A DNA stretch of 64,000 bases, taken from the NCBI GenBank assembly GCA_025917655.1, contig CP084610.1, forward strand, positions 124,001 to 188,000. The letters are read 5' to 3'. Origin of the DNA: Chlorella sorokiniana (Eukaryota > Chlorophyta > Trebouxiophyceae > Chlorellales > Chlorellaceae). Below the pieces are notes generated by a model. That model was not told where the DNA came from and did not search any database. It worked only from the letters and a program-made list of their open reading frames with translations. Positions 1-12,400 of this stretch are shown here, piece after piece. Position numbers and translations under genes: made by a program. Position 1 is the first letter of the stretch. Every line of letters begins with the position of its first letter.

Positions 1-3000
1 AGCCCTGAGTGCACACGGCAGCGCTGCGCTCCTGGCACATCAAGCTGTGTGATGCCGCATTCCGCGGCTCCCATCACTTGAACTCGCCCACTTGTCGCGA
101 GGCGGTTGCAGTGCAGCTCCGGGCCGGCTCCGGCTCCAGTGCCCGCCATCTGCATCCCCATCCACACCACCGCCAGCACCTCATTCACCCCCACGTGTGG
201 TGCTGCAGATCCTCACTCCCGGGTGCACGGTGACGCTCTTTACCGACCCTGGCTTCGCGGAGCTTCTCTGGTGCTCACCGAGAGCACCTTTGACCTTGGA
301 GGGCTGTCGTTCAGCGATGTGACGTCCTCGATCACGGTGGAGTGCAATCCGCCGCCGCCCAACCCCCTCCGCCCGCGCCGCCATCGCCTCGTCCACTCCC
401 GCCTCGCCCGCCGCCGCCAAGGCCCCACCCTCCACCTTCACCCCCACCCAGCCCTCCTCCCCGAGCCCGCCCCCGCCCTCTCCACCGCCGCCCTCTCCAC
501 TGCCGCCCTCTCCTCCGCCGCCCTCTCCACCGCCGCCCTCTCCTCCGCCGCCCTCTCCACCGCCGCCCTCTCCTCCGCCGCCCTCTCCCCCCTCCAAGCC
601 CACCCCCTGCTGTCACCGGCGCCGTGCTGTACAACGGCGTTGAGTACTCGGGCACCTCCGAGGTGTCCCTTGGGCCTGGGGACTACCCTCGCTGCTGGAC
701 GTCGGCATGCCCGACAAGGAAGTGCGGTCTGTGTCCATCCCCACCCCCGGCTGCACCCTCACGCTGTACGAGGAGCTGGATTTCTTGGGGGCACCTTTGT
801 GGTGGCCGCCAACACGATCGACCTGGTCGAAGCAGGCGGCACCGCCTACGCCAGCGCCAAGCTGGCCTGCATCCCCGATCCGGTGCTGATTTTGTACTCA
901 AGCTTCTACTTCAACGGCCAATCTGCCGCGTTTGGCGTGGGCGACGTGAACAACATTGCCGCCGCCAGCGGCTTTCCCGACAACGAGCTGACTTCCCTGC
1001 GGTTCTTACGGCAAAACTGCGAAGCGCGGCTGTTCGACGTCTTGGATTTCGCCACTGAAGGCGAGGGCGACAACCGCATCGTCAGTGCGGACAACTTCGA
1101 CCTGTCGTCATCTGATTTCAACGACCTGGCGTCCTCGATGAGCGTGGCGTGCACCGATCCGCCCGCCGCCACCAACCAGCCGGTGACAATGAGCCTGTCA
1201 GGTGAGGCGGCCTTGCCTGAGGAAGCTGTTTTTGCACCATGAGTACGCTTCTGTTGCCGTTGAACGGGCCTGCGCTCTGGTGCGTGCTGGAGGTTCAGCA
1301 GACCTCCTTTCGTCGCCTTGTTGCTGTCTTGACAGCCCAGAAGGTCTTCCTGGGTGGGGCTCCCGCCCGCGCTGCATCAGGCTCCCCCAGCCTCTGCTCC
1401 ACCCGACCCGCCTTCTCGTTCCCTGCCTGCAGCCTATGACAGCGTTCAGGAAGCCTACATGGACGCCTCGCAGTTCCAGATGTTCAAGGCGGACGACTTC
1501 AAGACGGTGTGTGTCAGGGCTTCGCAGCTTGCATGCCTGGCATCGCTGGTATGCAACACATTAGGAGTCGGCTGATCAGGGCCACCCACCACCCGGGATG
1601 GGGTCACACGATGCACGTGATTGCACAGACGACCCCTCTTTGGTACCCTTCCATCCTCGTTCCGACTAATTCGTTGGCACTCGCAATGCGTGCTCCCCCT
1701 CGCTCGCAGGCCATTGGAAACGTACTGGGCCAGGCTCCTACCACCGTGACCATCACCAGCGTGGAGGACCTTCCCCACAGGGTTTCTATGACCAGCCCAG
1801 CTTCCGCGTGGCCTACCTGGTGGCTACCAGCGACCCTGCCGCCGTTGTGTCGGGCCTGACGGAAGCTGCCTTTGGCGAGTCCCTGGCCACCGAGTTCAGC
1901 GCTGTGGACATCAGCTACGTGTCGTACAGCAGTGAGTGCCGCGCCGCGGAGGGCCGCCTGCGGTGTGGCTGGCTCAGGCTGCTTCAAGCGTGCTTTCGCC
2001 ACCTTTGCATCCCCCACGCACTCCCACGTCGTTCACACCTGCTCCAGCCACATATGCCTTTGGCACCCCATTTATCTGCACATGCGCATACATGACACTT
2101 CCCACCTGCTTGCTCCCGCCACGCACAGTCGGCTTTGGCGACCCGCCCCCACCTACCAGCAAGTGGACATGGTGGTGCAAGGTGAGCGCAGGGTGCTGCT
2201 GCAGCTGGTTGGCGCTTGCAAGCGCCAGCGCACAGGCCCTGCCCGCGCGTGCCGACCTGCACAGTGCAGCATCCCCAAAACCTGTCAGCGTTGCCCTGGC
2301 CCCCGCACCCTGTTCTGCCAACTCACCCGCCTGCGGCGACTGCGCGCGCGTTCCTCTGCAGCGCCCGAGTTTGACTTTTTCAACACCCCGTCTGACTTCA
2401 TGAACTCCTACAGGCGCCCCTTCTTCCAATATGTGAGATGCTGCCGCAGGGTGGATGTAGCAGAGAGAACCAGGGAACTGCGCTTCTGCTGGCGGGTGGG
2501 GCGGCAAAGGGGACCCGGCACCCGTCACTTTACCGCCGTTGTTTTGCACCCATCGGCTTGCAGGCTCTCTGGGTCATCACCGGCACACCTGTCAACTGGG
2601 TGGATGCAACGGCCACTGAAGAGCCGGTGCCGATGGAGTTCCAGGGGCAAGGCGGCAACCCGCCCTACTGGGTGCGCACGCGCGTGTACAGCGCGGATCC
2701 TGCTGCGGTACGCTCCGCAGTGGAGGCAGCTGACGCGGCTGGCACCCTTGCGGAGGGGCTGCTGGCAAAGCCGCAAGTGATCCTGGCGACTGGCTCGGTG
2801 TCCTTCGGCGGCGGCGCCCCGCCCCGCACCGGCGCCGGCTCCGACGCCCGAACCCACTCCCCCGAGCTACCGGCGCCGCCTCCGGCCCCACCACTGCCTC
2901 CGCGGCCACCGCCCCCGCCTCCTGCTCCGCCGGCAATCGAGGGAGCAGGCGGTGATGGAGCGCTGATCACGCTGAGCTGCTCTCCGCCGCAAGAGATTCG

Positions 3001-6000
3001 GGTGCTATCGGTGTACTACGGTGAGCGGCGGTACAGCTTCCACCCAGCGTCCTGCAAGCTTCCTGCACGGAGCTTGGGCACAGCGGCTGCCCGGGCGGCT
3101 CCAACCCACCCACCCCTCACAATGTCCCCCCCCCACACCCCCCAACCCCCACGCCACCCCCTGCCCTGCCTGCAGGCTCCGCCAGCACGCCGGGGTGCAC
3201 CTGCCCGGAAGCTGACACCATCAGCGTTTCAAACACCTGCGACGGGCGCACCACCTGCACCATTCGGGCCTGGCCAGGAGACAACGAGTTCGCATTTTCA
3301 TGGTATCCTCTGCAAGACCCCAGCCAAGCCTACGCGTGCCGCACGGACCCGTGCAGGAACGTGCTGAAGGACGCGTTGGTGCAGTACAGGTGGGGCCCGC
3401 TGCCGCCGCTGCGGCACGGCACCGCCCGCTCAGCTCAGCGCGCCTGCTCTGACAGCCCTGCAAGGACGGTGTGGGTGCCACGTGGTCGGGACGTGCATCC
3501 ACGCCACGCGCAGCGTGCTTCGATCGTCCTTGCTGCTGGCTGCTGCCTTTTCTCCTGCGCCCTGTCTGGCCCTGCCTTTGCCTGCCCCTGGCCCCTTGAC
3601 AAACCGTCTCCCAAAACATCTCAGTGCTCCCCCCACCCACCAACCCACCCACCCACCCTGCCACCCCTCCAAAAACATCAACTGCAGCTGCATTCTGCCC
3701 GGGCAGCCCACGGTGGCTCTTGCTGACCAGTCCACCGCCCAGCTGGCCTGTCCCGATTCTCAGCGCATCTCCGTCGAAAAGGCCACCTACGGTGAGCGTC
3801 GGAGCCGGGGTCGTCCCTTGGAACTGCCTGAGGGCCCATGCTGGCTTCCCAGGCAGTGCGCGCCACGCTGCCGGCTGGGCCAAGCCCAGGCTGAAGGGCG
3901 GGCCTGGGCTTGCATCAAGAGTTGCGCTCAGCACACAAGAGTTGCACCCAACCCCCCGCCACCCCCGCTGCGACACCCCTTGCCTTCATGCAACAGCCAA
4001 GGCTGAAGCCCCAAAGGGCTTTCGCCTATTTGGTCAACCCCCTGTTGCCCCACTCTGCTCCGCGCAGGCTCCTCCGACATTGCGCGATGCTCCAACGCCG
4101 GCGAAGGCTGGTGCACGGAGGAGGGCGCGGCGTCGGTGGCGGAAAAGTGCAACGGCCTCGCCTCCTGCACCGTCATCGCCTTCCCCGCCGACAACCCCGC
4201 CGCAGCCGAATTGTTCCCCTCTGGCGGCGACCCGGGCAACGCCTTCCTCTGCTCGTTCGACCCGTGCAGCTTTGTCCCCAAGGGCGGTACCGTGCAGTAC
4301 AGGTGGGTGCAGCAGTACGGTACAAGCACAGCGAGGTGCCGCGCAAGCTGAACCCAGCTGCGGGCAGGCACAACCCGCTGGCTGGCCGCCCCGTCACTCA
4401 ACCCACTCCCACGCGCCCACCGGTTCCCCTGCTGCAGCTGCGTCGCCCCGCCGCCGCCTGCCAGACGGCGCCGCAGCCTGCTGACCGCGGACCCAGAGGC
4501 AGGCCGCCTTCGGCCAGACAGCGGTGGCGAGCAGGGCGACACATCGCGGGATCCGCAGCAGCAGCAGCAGCAGCAGCAGCGCCTGCGGCCGTCGCTGCAG
4601 CGCTCCTTCGCGCCTGCTGCGCCTGCCCCCGCCCCGGAACGCCCAGGGAGCTCACCCCCTCTGAGCTCAACTCGCTCATGCACGAGTCCTACCGCTCCCA
4701 GGCACAGCAGGCCCGCCGCCGCCGCACCCTGCTGCAGCAGGAGCAAGGGCCCGCGCCCTCGCCTGGGGGGCCCGCCCTCGCCGCCCCCGCCCCCCCCGCC
4801 GCCGCCCATCCTGAGCCAGGAGCAGCTGAGCACGGTGGACAGCACGGGCGGCTCCATCTACGTTGTTACCACCACGGGCCTGGAGTTCAACCAGAGCGCG
4901 GCGGGTGGGTGGTCGGGGCAGGAGGGTGGGGCCCTGCTGCAGGGGCCAGGGCAGCAGCCATGAAGCCCTCCTGCCTGCAGCCCACTCCACGACACACACA
5001 CCCCGCGCCAGCCACTCTCTGGGTTTGCTGGCGCTGCCCATGCTGGGCAGGCGCTGGCCGTTCCCACGCCTGCCAGTGTTGGACGTTTGTTTGTTGCAAA
5101 AGCTGAACCCCAGAGAATGTGCGGGCGTCTCCCTGCCGCCCGGCAAGCACCAACATCCAGCCTGCCTGGTTGCCCTGCTGTCCGGCCCTCCCAACCGCAG
5201 TGGCCACCGTGCTTCCCGAGGCGCTGGCGCGACAGGTTGAGGGCATCATCAACCAGCTGCGCTCGGTGATCAGCATCGGCGGCTCGACGCTGGACAGCCT
5301 GTGGAACACGCTGTTCTGGGTGTGCGTCGGCCTGGCTGGCACGCTGGCGCTGCACGCCGCCGCCCGCGCCCTCATCATCTGGCGGAAGAAGAAGATGAAC
5401 CAGTTCTTCGAGTGGCCGCGGCCCGAGCTGTGGCTCATGTGGTGTGTGCTGCCCATCCTGGCGGCGCAGGGCGCACGTGAGTGGGGGTTCAGGGCGAGGG
5501 GCGGCACATCTGTTTCTTGTTTGTCTCTGCCGCCGCCTCTGAACAGCCCAGTCGCTGCCCACCTTCTTGCGCGGCCGCTCTTTCTAGAAAACAAGCTCCT
5601 CACTGTCACAACAAACCCCTGCAGAGTTCATCGTGGCGGATGGCGCCGGCGCGGTGGCTGCCGGCGTCATTTTCGGCATCCTGCTGCCCTTGGCCCTGCT
5701 GGTGCTTTCTTTCTACCTGGTCATCAAGCACCTCACCATGGTGGTGAGCTGGGGGGCTGGCGCTGCCTGTGTTGGGCATCATTTGTTGGGCTCAAGCTGC
5801 TGTGCTGCGCTGCCTGGGGTGCTCTGGGCTGACGCCATCCCCTGCCATGCACCACGCACCACCGGTACCGCAGATTCCGCTGCGCCGCGCCGCCTACTTC
5901 CTGCCGGACGAGGAAGCCGAGCGGTTCAAGCGGGAACAGCGCCAGCTGGCGGAGGCGTCAGCTGACAGCCCGTCGCCGCCACCAGGGCCTGAGCCCGGCC

Positions 6001-8440
6001 CGGGCTCCAACGCTGCCGCCGCAGCTTCCACAGACAGCCCAGGCCCAGCGGGCGGCGACCCGGCCCTTCCACCAGTGCCGCCGCCGCTGAGCTGCCAGCC
6101 GCTGAGCTGGCACGTGCCAGCGCGGGCGCCGCCTCCGACGCCTCCCGCTCCTCGGGTTCGGGCTCGGCGGCCGGGGCCACTCTCTTGCGGCCGCCCAGGC
6201 GGCCAGTGGGCCGGCAGCAGCGGGGCTGGGTGCGGGCGCGGGCAAGGGCACCCGCCTCGCCCGTACCAAGCGCTGGCTCATGAAGTGGATCTTCGGCCCC
6301 GTGTTTGGCTTCCACCCCTCCAAGCAAGGGGAGTGGGTGCCGCCGGATGGCTACGACGCCAGGTGCGCAGACGTGCTGGCCTGCCGACCGCCGCCGGTTG
6401 AATCGCGACCAGCGCAGGCACAACGGCTGCCGTCAATCTCGATGAGGCTGGTTGGTTGCTGGATGGCCTCTTTTCACTGACAAGTACTGTGCTGCTTCGC
6501 TTGCCCCCGCTGCAGCTTTGTGGCCAAGTACGGAGTGCTGTTTGAAACCGCGAGGGGGCCTGACGTCGAGTACCGCCCGGGCACCTGGGAGGTGGACCCC
6601 GCACCGGCAGGGTGGACCGCGGGGAGCTGGTCCCGCTGGCCAGCACACGAGCGCTGCGGGCCCGGGAGGTGGCACGGGTGAGCTGGAGCAGACGTCGTGC
6701 TTTCTTTCGTCATAGTTTGGCAGCGGAAGCATGCCGGCATGTCTGAGCTTGAACATAGAGAATTGCACCCGCTCGTGCTGAACTTGCTTCTTCCCTCTCC
6801 TGCAGACGCTGGGCGTCACGGTGCAGCTGACCAAGCTGGTGCTCTTTGCCCAGCTGGCCGCCGTGTTTGGCGCCTCTGAGGCCGTCAGCCCGCTGTGGCA
6901 GGTCGTGCCGCTGCTGGTGCTCATTGTCGTGTACTGGGCCTACTTCCGCTTTTTTGTGCCCATGGCCTCCTTTGAGGACATGGTTACAGAGGTGAGGCCG
7001 CGATGAGGATGAAACTCAATTCATTCATCCCCTTTTTCTGTGCTTGCTTGTGTTGCGTGCTCGTGTGGCGCCGCTGGTGTGGCGGCAATCATCCTCCTAA
7101 GTATAGGGCGGGGAGAGGGAACAGCAGGAAAGCTCCAGCCCGCACCGTCTGCCCTGCAGCCTCCACCCACCGCCCTTGCTTCCATCACTGCGCAGATCCT
7201 GGGCTGCGCCTGCGACCTGGGCACCTTTGTGTGCGGCGTGATCGTGGCCGTTGTGCCCGTCACCAGCTATCAAATCATGTGAGCTTTCCAGCCAGCACCG
7301 GTTCCACACACCAGTGCGGGAGGCTGGAAGGCTGCTGAGGGGGCCGCCTATGCATGGCGGTCGTGCAGCCCCGCACAGCGCAAACTCCGTCTTCTGTTGG
7401 CATGGAGCGCCTGGTCACTCCCCTCAAGCCCCTCAGGGCCAGCTGTGCTGCCTCCGCCGCCATGCCCATGAAAGCATCTTCCGCGTGCCTCCCGTCGCCT
7501 GCAGCAACCGGACCGGCTTGGCCATGCTGGTCTTCCAAACCGTCAACATGGTTGCCACCATAATGCCCGGGGTGGTGACGTTTTTCGGTGCTGGGCTGCC
7601 AGTGGGTCTGGCGCCGCTTCCACCCGCCAGCCGACGAGAAGTTTGCTGCGGTGGTGCGGGCGGTGATGTCTCGCGAGCCCACCATCCTGGCCCGCAAGTA
7701 CGCCGACCGCTGGCTGCTGCGGGTGCACGGCCGCGGGCTGAACGAGCGCGCGCTGTGCCACCACGAAAAGGCGCAGCAGCTGCTGCCCTTCGACCTGCGC
7801 GCGCTCAGGTGAGGCGGCTGCCCGGCGGCGCCGCTGTTTGCGAGCCGCTGGCCTCTCGTGCCCCCTGACTGCCCAGAGGTTGCTATCTGCCCACACGCGG
7901 TGCCCACAGAGCACCCCCCACCTGCTGTCAGCCCTCTGCACCTTGTGTTTGTAAAGTGAATAAACCGTCTTCTCACGTTGGCACCGTGCACTGCTCCCCT
8001 CTCGCAGGCCCCTGGTGCGCCTGCGGGCCTTTGGCGGACGGGAGCAGACGGCCGCGGCTGCAGCCGCCGCGGTTGCCGAGACCGCCGCAGCCGGCGGCGG
8101 CGGCGACGAGGGCGGCATGCTGTCCCGCCTGTCGCAGCGCTTGCGCAGCCCGGCTGGCGCAGCCCCCGCCGCCCGCGCCTCTCCCCTCTTGCCGGTCTCC
8201 CGCGCTCAAAGCCTGGACCCAGCCGACAGCCTGTCCCCCACCCCGCGCCCAGCCAGCCGCCTGCCCCCACCCCGGGTCGCGGCCAGCAGGGCGGGTCCGC
8301 GGTCCAGGCCGCCACCCTCTGCGGGGCCGCCCCCGGCCAGCCCGGGCACCTTTCCCACCCGCGCCGACTCGCCGGCGGCTGGCGGCAGCGCGGGGCCCTC
8401 CAGGGCAGGCAGCCTGCCGCCGCCATCTCCCCAAACCTGA
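1..8440 (+). CDS. Multi-exon membrane protein 1: beta/gamma-crystallin and SUEL lectin ectodomain on a TRP-like membrane base (5' partial)
   Basis: The gene enters from the left edge and stops at 8440. Its first visible part (about 120-1200) holds two to three beta/gamma-crystallin-like repeats (for example GVEYSGTSEVSLGPGDYP and LTLYEELDFLG) separated by a Pro/Ser-rich stretch at 350-600. Exons at about 1433-3020 carry two related SEA-like segments (VTITSVEDLP; WVITGTPVNW). Exons at 2950-3390 and 3670-4300 encode two SUEL galactose-binding lectin-type domains, each with the YYG/TYG turn, spaced cysteines, a DPC motif and a final VQYR. A Q8 run (4555-4580) and a Pro-rich linker follow. The membrane half has hydrophobic segments at 5290-5370, 5430-5470, 5640-5730, 6830-6980, 7196-7278 and 7504-7600, with an FVAKYGVLFE motif near 6520. 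The last exon (8009-8440) is a low-complexity cytoplasmic tail. The TRP-like assignment rests on the general pattern of algal homologues and is tentative. Several exons change frame at homopolymers. A surface receptor or channel role is inferred. Confidence 0.72.
6521..7278 (+). repeat. Arm 1 of an inverted gene duplication
   Basis: This segment, from the FVAKYGVLFE exon to the VPVTSYQIM exon, matches the reverse complement of 10249-10990. The intron between the two exons near 6680-6804 aligns almost base for base with its counterpart, including a shared stretch reading CAGACGTCGTGCTTTCTTTC. Intron conservation implies recent duplication or gene conversion. A further matching block is 7620-7812 against about 9790-9970. 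Confidence 0.85.
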
Positions 8441-9474
8441 CCAGTGACTGACCCCCCCCACCTTGCGCCAGCTCAAGCCTCAAGCCTTGCATTGTGTTTT
8501 TGTTCCGCGCACCTTGCTGACTGCTTGCTGCAGACTCCTTTTCACTCGGGCTCTGGCGAGCCTGGCTCCTCCGTTCCTTTGCGAGGACAAACGCACGCCT
8601 CAATGCATGCCCACCCCACTGCCCGCCTCTGCACATCCGAACTGTTGCCGCTCAGTTTCCCAGTCTGCTCCCCGTGCATCAAGCTCCCTTCCAAACCGCA
8701 ATTCTGCATGCCCCCGTCCCGTGGCAGACCTGCCCTCAGCATCCAAGTAGCGAAACCATGCCGCTCGCCGGCCCCTGCCTCCACGTTGTTGCCACGAGCA
8801 GGGGCCCCGGGGTGTGCTTGCATCATCGCATATTTCTTTGACTCGTTTCCTATTTCGAAGGCCGTTACCTTCATCTGACAGCTGTGACCCAAGACAAACC
8901 TTGCACCGGCAAGCAGGCTGGAGTTGGCTGGGTGGCCACCGCAAGGCATGCTGGGCCATTATGGCAAGAATTGCAAACAGGGTCCCTGGATGCAGCATGA
9001 GCAGGGTACCACCGGTGTGGCAGGCAACAATCGTGGCATCAATGCAGCGCTGCCGGAACCCCTATCAGACAGGTCGTTCGAATGGGGTGTTGGCTTGCAC
9101 GCAGGCAAAAAAGAGCAGGCAACAGAAAAGGTGTCAGCAACAATTCATTGAAGAGAAGTCAAACAAGGCACAGTTGAAAGGACGCGGCTCACGGAAAGGA
9201 CTGAAAAGAACAGAAAGTAATGCCGACGCCACTTTGAGACATCGGCATCTCGCAACAGTGAAGCCTTAAGAGGGTAAGCAGGAAGCGAGCTCTCCCGCAG
9301 GGGTGCATGGCAGCGCTTCTCCGTGCCCACGTGGAATGGACAGGGCAGCGTCCTGCACAGGACACCCGCTCGACAGGTAGGGGACTGGAAGAAAACTGTG
9401 GATGGGAAAACACGGGAAAATCGGGCCAGCCTGGAAAACGATGGCCTAGCTGCGTGACCAACCTGCCGTCACAG
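8441..9474. other. Convergent 3' intergenic region between the two membrane-protein genes
   Basis: This stretch lies between the stop of membrane protein 1 and the stop of its inverted paralogue. I see no conserved coding sequence, tRNA or repeat. It should hold both 3' UTRs. No clear TGTAA polyadenylation signal was found on either strand. Confidence 0.6.
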
Positions 9475-12400
9475 CTAGCAGGAGCTGCTGGGCGGGCTGG
9501 CAGCGCCAGGAGGGTGCTGCTGTGCAGCCTGGCTGGCATCTGTGGCGGCGGCGGCAGCAGCATCCGCGTCGGGCTGCAGGGACGCAGCCGTCGATGCGGC
9601 CCGGCGCAGTTCGCGCCGCGCCTTGCTGGCTCTCAGGCGGCCAGACATGGAAGCTAGCAGGCCGGGCCGGCCCTGCCCCTGGGCCTGAGCTGCTGCAGCG
9701 GTGGCCGCAACAGCCTCTTGGGCGGCGTCTGTGGCCGCCTGGCGGCGGTTGCCGCCGCCAAAGGCGCGCATGCGGGTGAGGGTGGGCCGCAGCGCCCGCA
9801 GGTCGAAGGGCAGCAGCTGCTGCGCCTTTCGTGGTGGCACAGCGCGCGCTCGTTCAGCCCGCGGCCGTGCACCCGCAGCAGCCAGCGGTCGGCGTACTTG
9901 CGGCCCAAGATGCTTTGGTTCTGGGACATCACCGCCCGCACCACCGCCGCAAAGCGGTCTGCGGGGGCGGGAAGAACTTGTGCCACGCCCACCGCCAGGC
10001 CATCGCCAGCAGCTCAATCACCGGTGGGCAGAAGTTGAGGAGGAGCGAGGCGGTCTGGAACACGAGCATGGCGATGCCGCAGTTGTTGCTGCAACGCAGG
10101 CAAGAGACACGGAGGGCGAGAGTAAACAGGGGTCAGGCTCGTGGCCGCTCCCAGCCGGCAGAGACGAGTGCTGCAGCATGTCCTGTCAACTCTTGTGCAG
10201 CGCAGCGGCAGCAGGCGGACGACGCAGATGGGCAGTACATGATGCTCACATTGTGATGTACCGCGTGTTGGGCGTCACCGCCACAATGATACCGCACACA
10301 AAGGTGCCCAGGTCGCAGGCGCAGCCCAGGATCTGCGGCGGGGTGGTGGGGGTGGTGGGGGAGTTGGGGGGTTCGGGGGAGGTGCAGCGCGGGGCTGGTT
10401 TGGCGGGCCTGCCAGGCATCGGGCGCATTGAGAGGCGCAAAACACGGCTCTATGGAACGGAGCAGGTGCAGCAAAAGAACAGTCGTATCGCCTGTGCACC
10501 CTGCCCGCCTCACCTCCGCCGCCATGTCGCAAAACGAAGCCATGGGCACAAAGAGGCGCACATAGGCCCAGTAGACGACAATGAGCACCAGCAGCGGCAC
10601 GACCTGCCACAGCGGGCTGATGGCCTCAGAGGCGCCAAACACGGCGGCCAGCTGGGCAAAGAGCACCAGCTTGGTCAGCTGCACCGTCACGCCCAGCGTC
10701 TGCGGGAGAGGAAAGAAGCGATTTCAGCATAAGCGGGTGCAGTTTTCTTTGTTCAGCTTAGACATGCTGCTATGCCTCCGCTGCCAAACTATGACGAAAG
10801 AAAGCACGACGTCTGTTCCACCTCACCCGTGCCACCTCCCGGGCCCGCAGCGCTCGTGTGCTGGCCAGCGGGACCAGCTCCCCGCGGTCCACCCTGCCGG
10901 TGCGGGGTCCACCTCCCAGGTGCCCGGGCGGTACTCGACTTCCGGGCCGCGGGACGTCTCGAACAGCACGCCGTACTTGGCCACAAAGCTGCAGCCAGAG
11001 TGGGACAGCGAGGGGGTGAACCCTGAAAATCGTTCTTGCCGTGACGCGATGACGCAAGGCTGCTCATGCTGTAGTGGCCACACTCAGCAACGGGGCTGTG
11101 CATGCACGGGGGTGCCGGGCGCAAGTCGCAGGATGAGCGGCTCCAAGGCGGGGCGGGCGAGCTTGGCTGTGGAGGGGGCCCACCTGGCGCTGAATCCGTC
11201 CGGCGGGGCCCACTCCCCCTGCAGGGAAGGATCGTAGCCGAAGAGCGGCCGCACAACGAAGCGGTGCAGCCAGCGCTGCAGCCGCTGCTGGAAGGGCTCG
11301 GCCGGCGGAGGGGGCCGCCGTCGGCTGCGGCGGCTCCGGCTGCGGCTGCCTCCGCCGAAGCGCTGCTCACCTGGCGGGTGAACCAGCCGGCCAAGCTGGC
11401 ACCGAGCGGCGCTCGCTTCGAAGCAGAAGCAGCGGGGCTGCGGGCTTTGCGTGGCGGGTTCAGAAGCGCGGCCCGGCCGTCGAGCCCGACCCCGAGGAAC
11501 GGGAGGCGTCGGAGGCGGCGCCCGCGCTGCTCCTCGCCAGCTCAGCAGCTGCCGGCTGCGCCGGCTCGGCGGCTGCAGGCTCGGCGCCAGCCTTGCCGGC
11601 GGCATCGCTGGGAAGCGGCACGGGTATGGCTGTGCTGCTGAGGGTGCGCCCGCTGCTGATGCGCTGCAGGTGGTGCTGGCCCTGCTGGCGGCGCCGCTCG
11701 GCGGCAGCGACTGGCACGTAGTAGGCGCTGCTCCGCAGCCCCGACTGCAAGGACGTGAAATCGAACCCACGAACCTCAAGAGGGCAGGGAACGTTCATGA
11801 GAGTGCGCATGGTGGTTGCAGGAAAAGGCTCCGAACGCAAATCACAAAAGGCGTGATGGCGGCTCAGCAGCGTCCGAGCGAGTGCGGGCAGCAAGGACTA
11901 CGGACGGCGCCAGCCCCCCAGCTCACCACCAAGGTGAGGTGCTTGATGACCAGGTAGAAAGCAAGCGCCAGCAGGGCCGTCGGCAGCAGGATGCCGAACA
12001 CGACGCCGGCAGCCACCGCGCCACCGTCGTCGGCCGCAAGGCACACTGCAAAGCGGGGCAGGACAAGCAGTTCTTTCATGCAGGCTTGCGAGCAGGCCCA
12101 GACACACGCTGTATCCGACGTGCGCCGAACCCGACAGATTCAAAGCATTGCCGCTGAAGCAAGTGTGCTGAGAGGAGCAGGTGGTTGCAGCGCATTCCAG
12201 CGAGCCCCCACCTGCGCCCTGCGCCGCCAGGATGGGCAGCACACACCACATGAGCCACAGCTCGGGCGCGGCCACTCGAAGAACTGGCGCATGCGCCAGC
12301 CGCGCCAGATGATGAGGGCGCGGGCGGCGGCGTGCAGCGCCAGCGTGGCCGCCAGGCCGACGGAAACCCAGAACAGAGTGTTCCAAAGTGAGGCCAGCGA

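Noticed and set aside
11745-11775. tRNA-like T-arm sequence (TCGAACCCACGAA region)
   Set aside because: Only a T-arm-like stretch is present, with no acceptor stem or anticodon arm. It lies at an intron/exon border of membrane protein 2.
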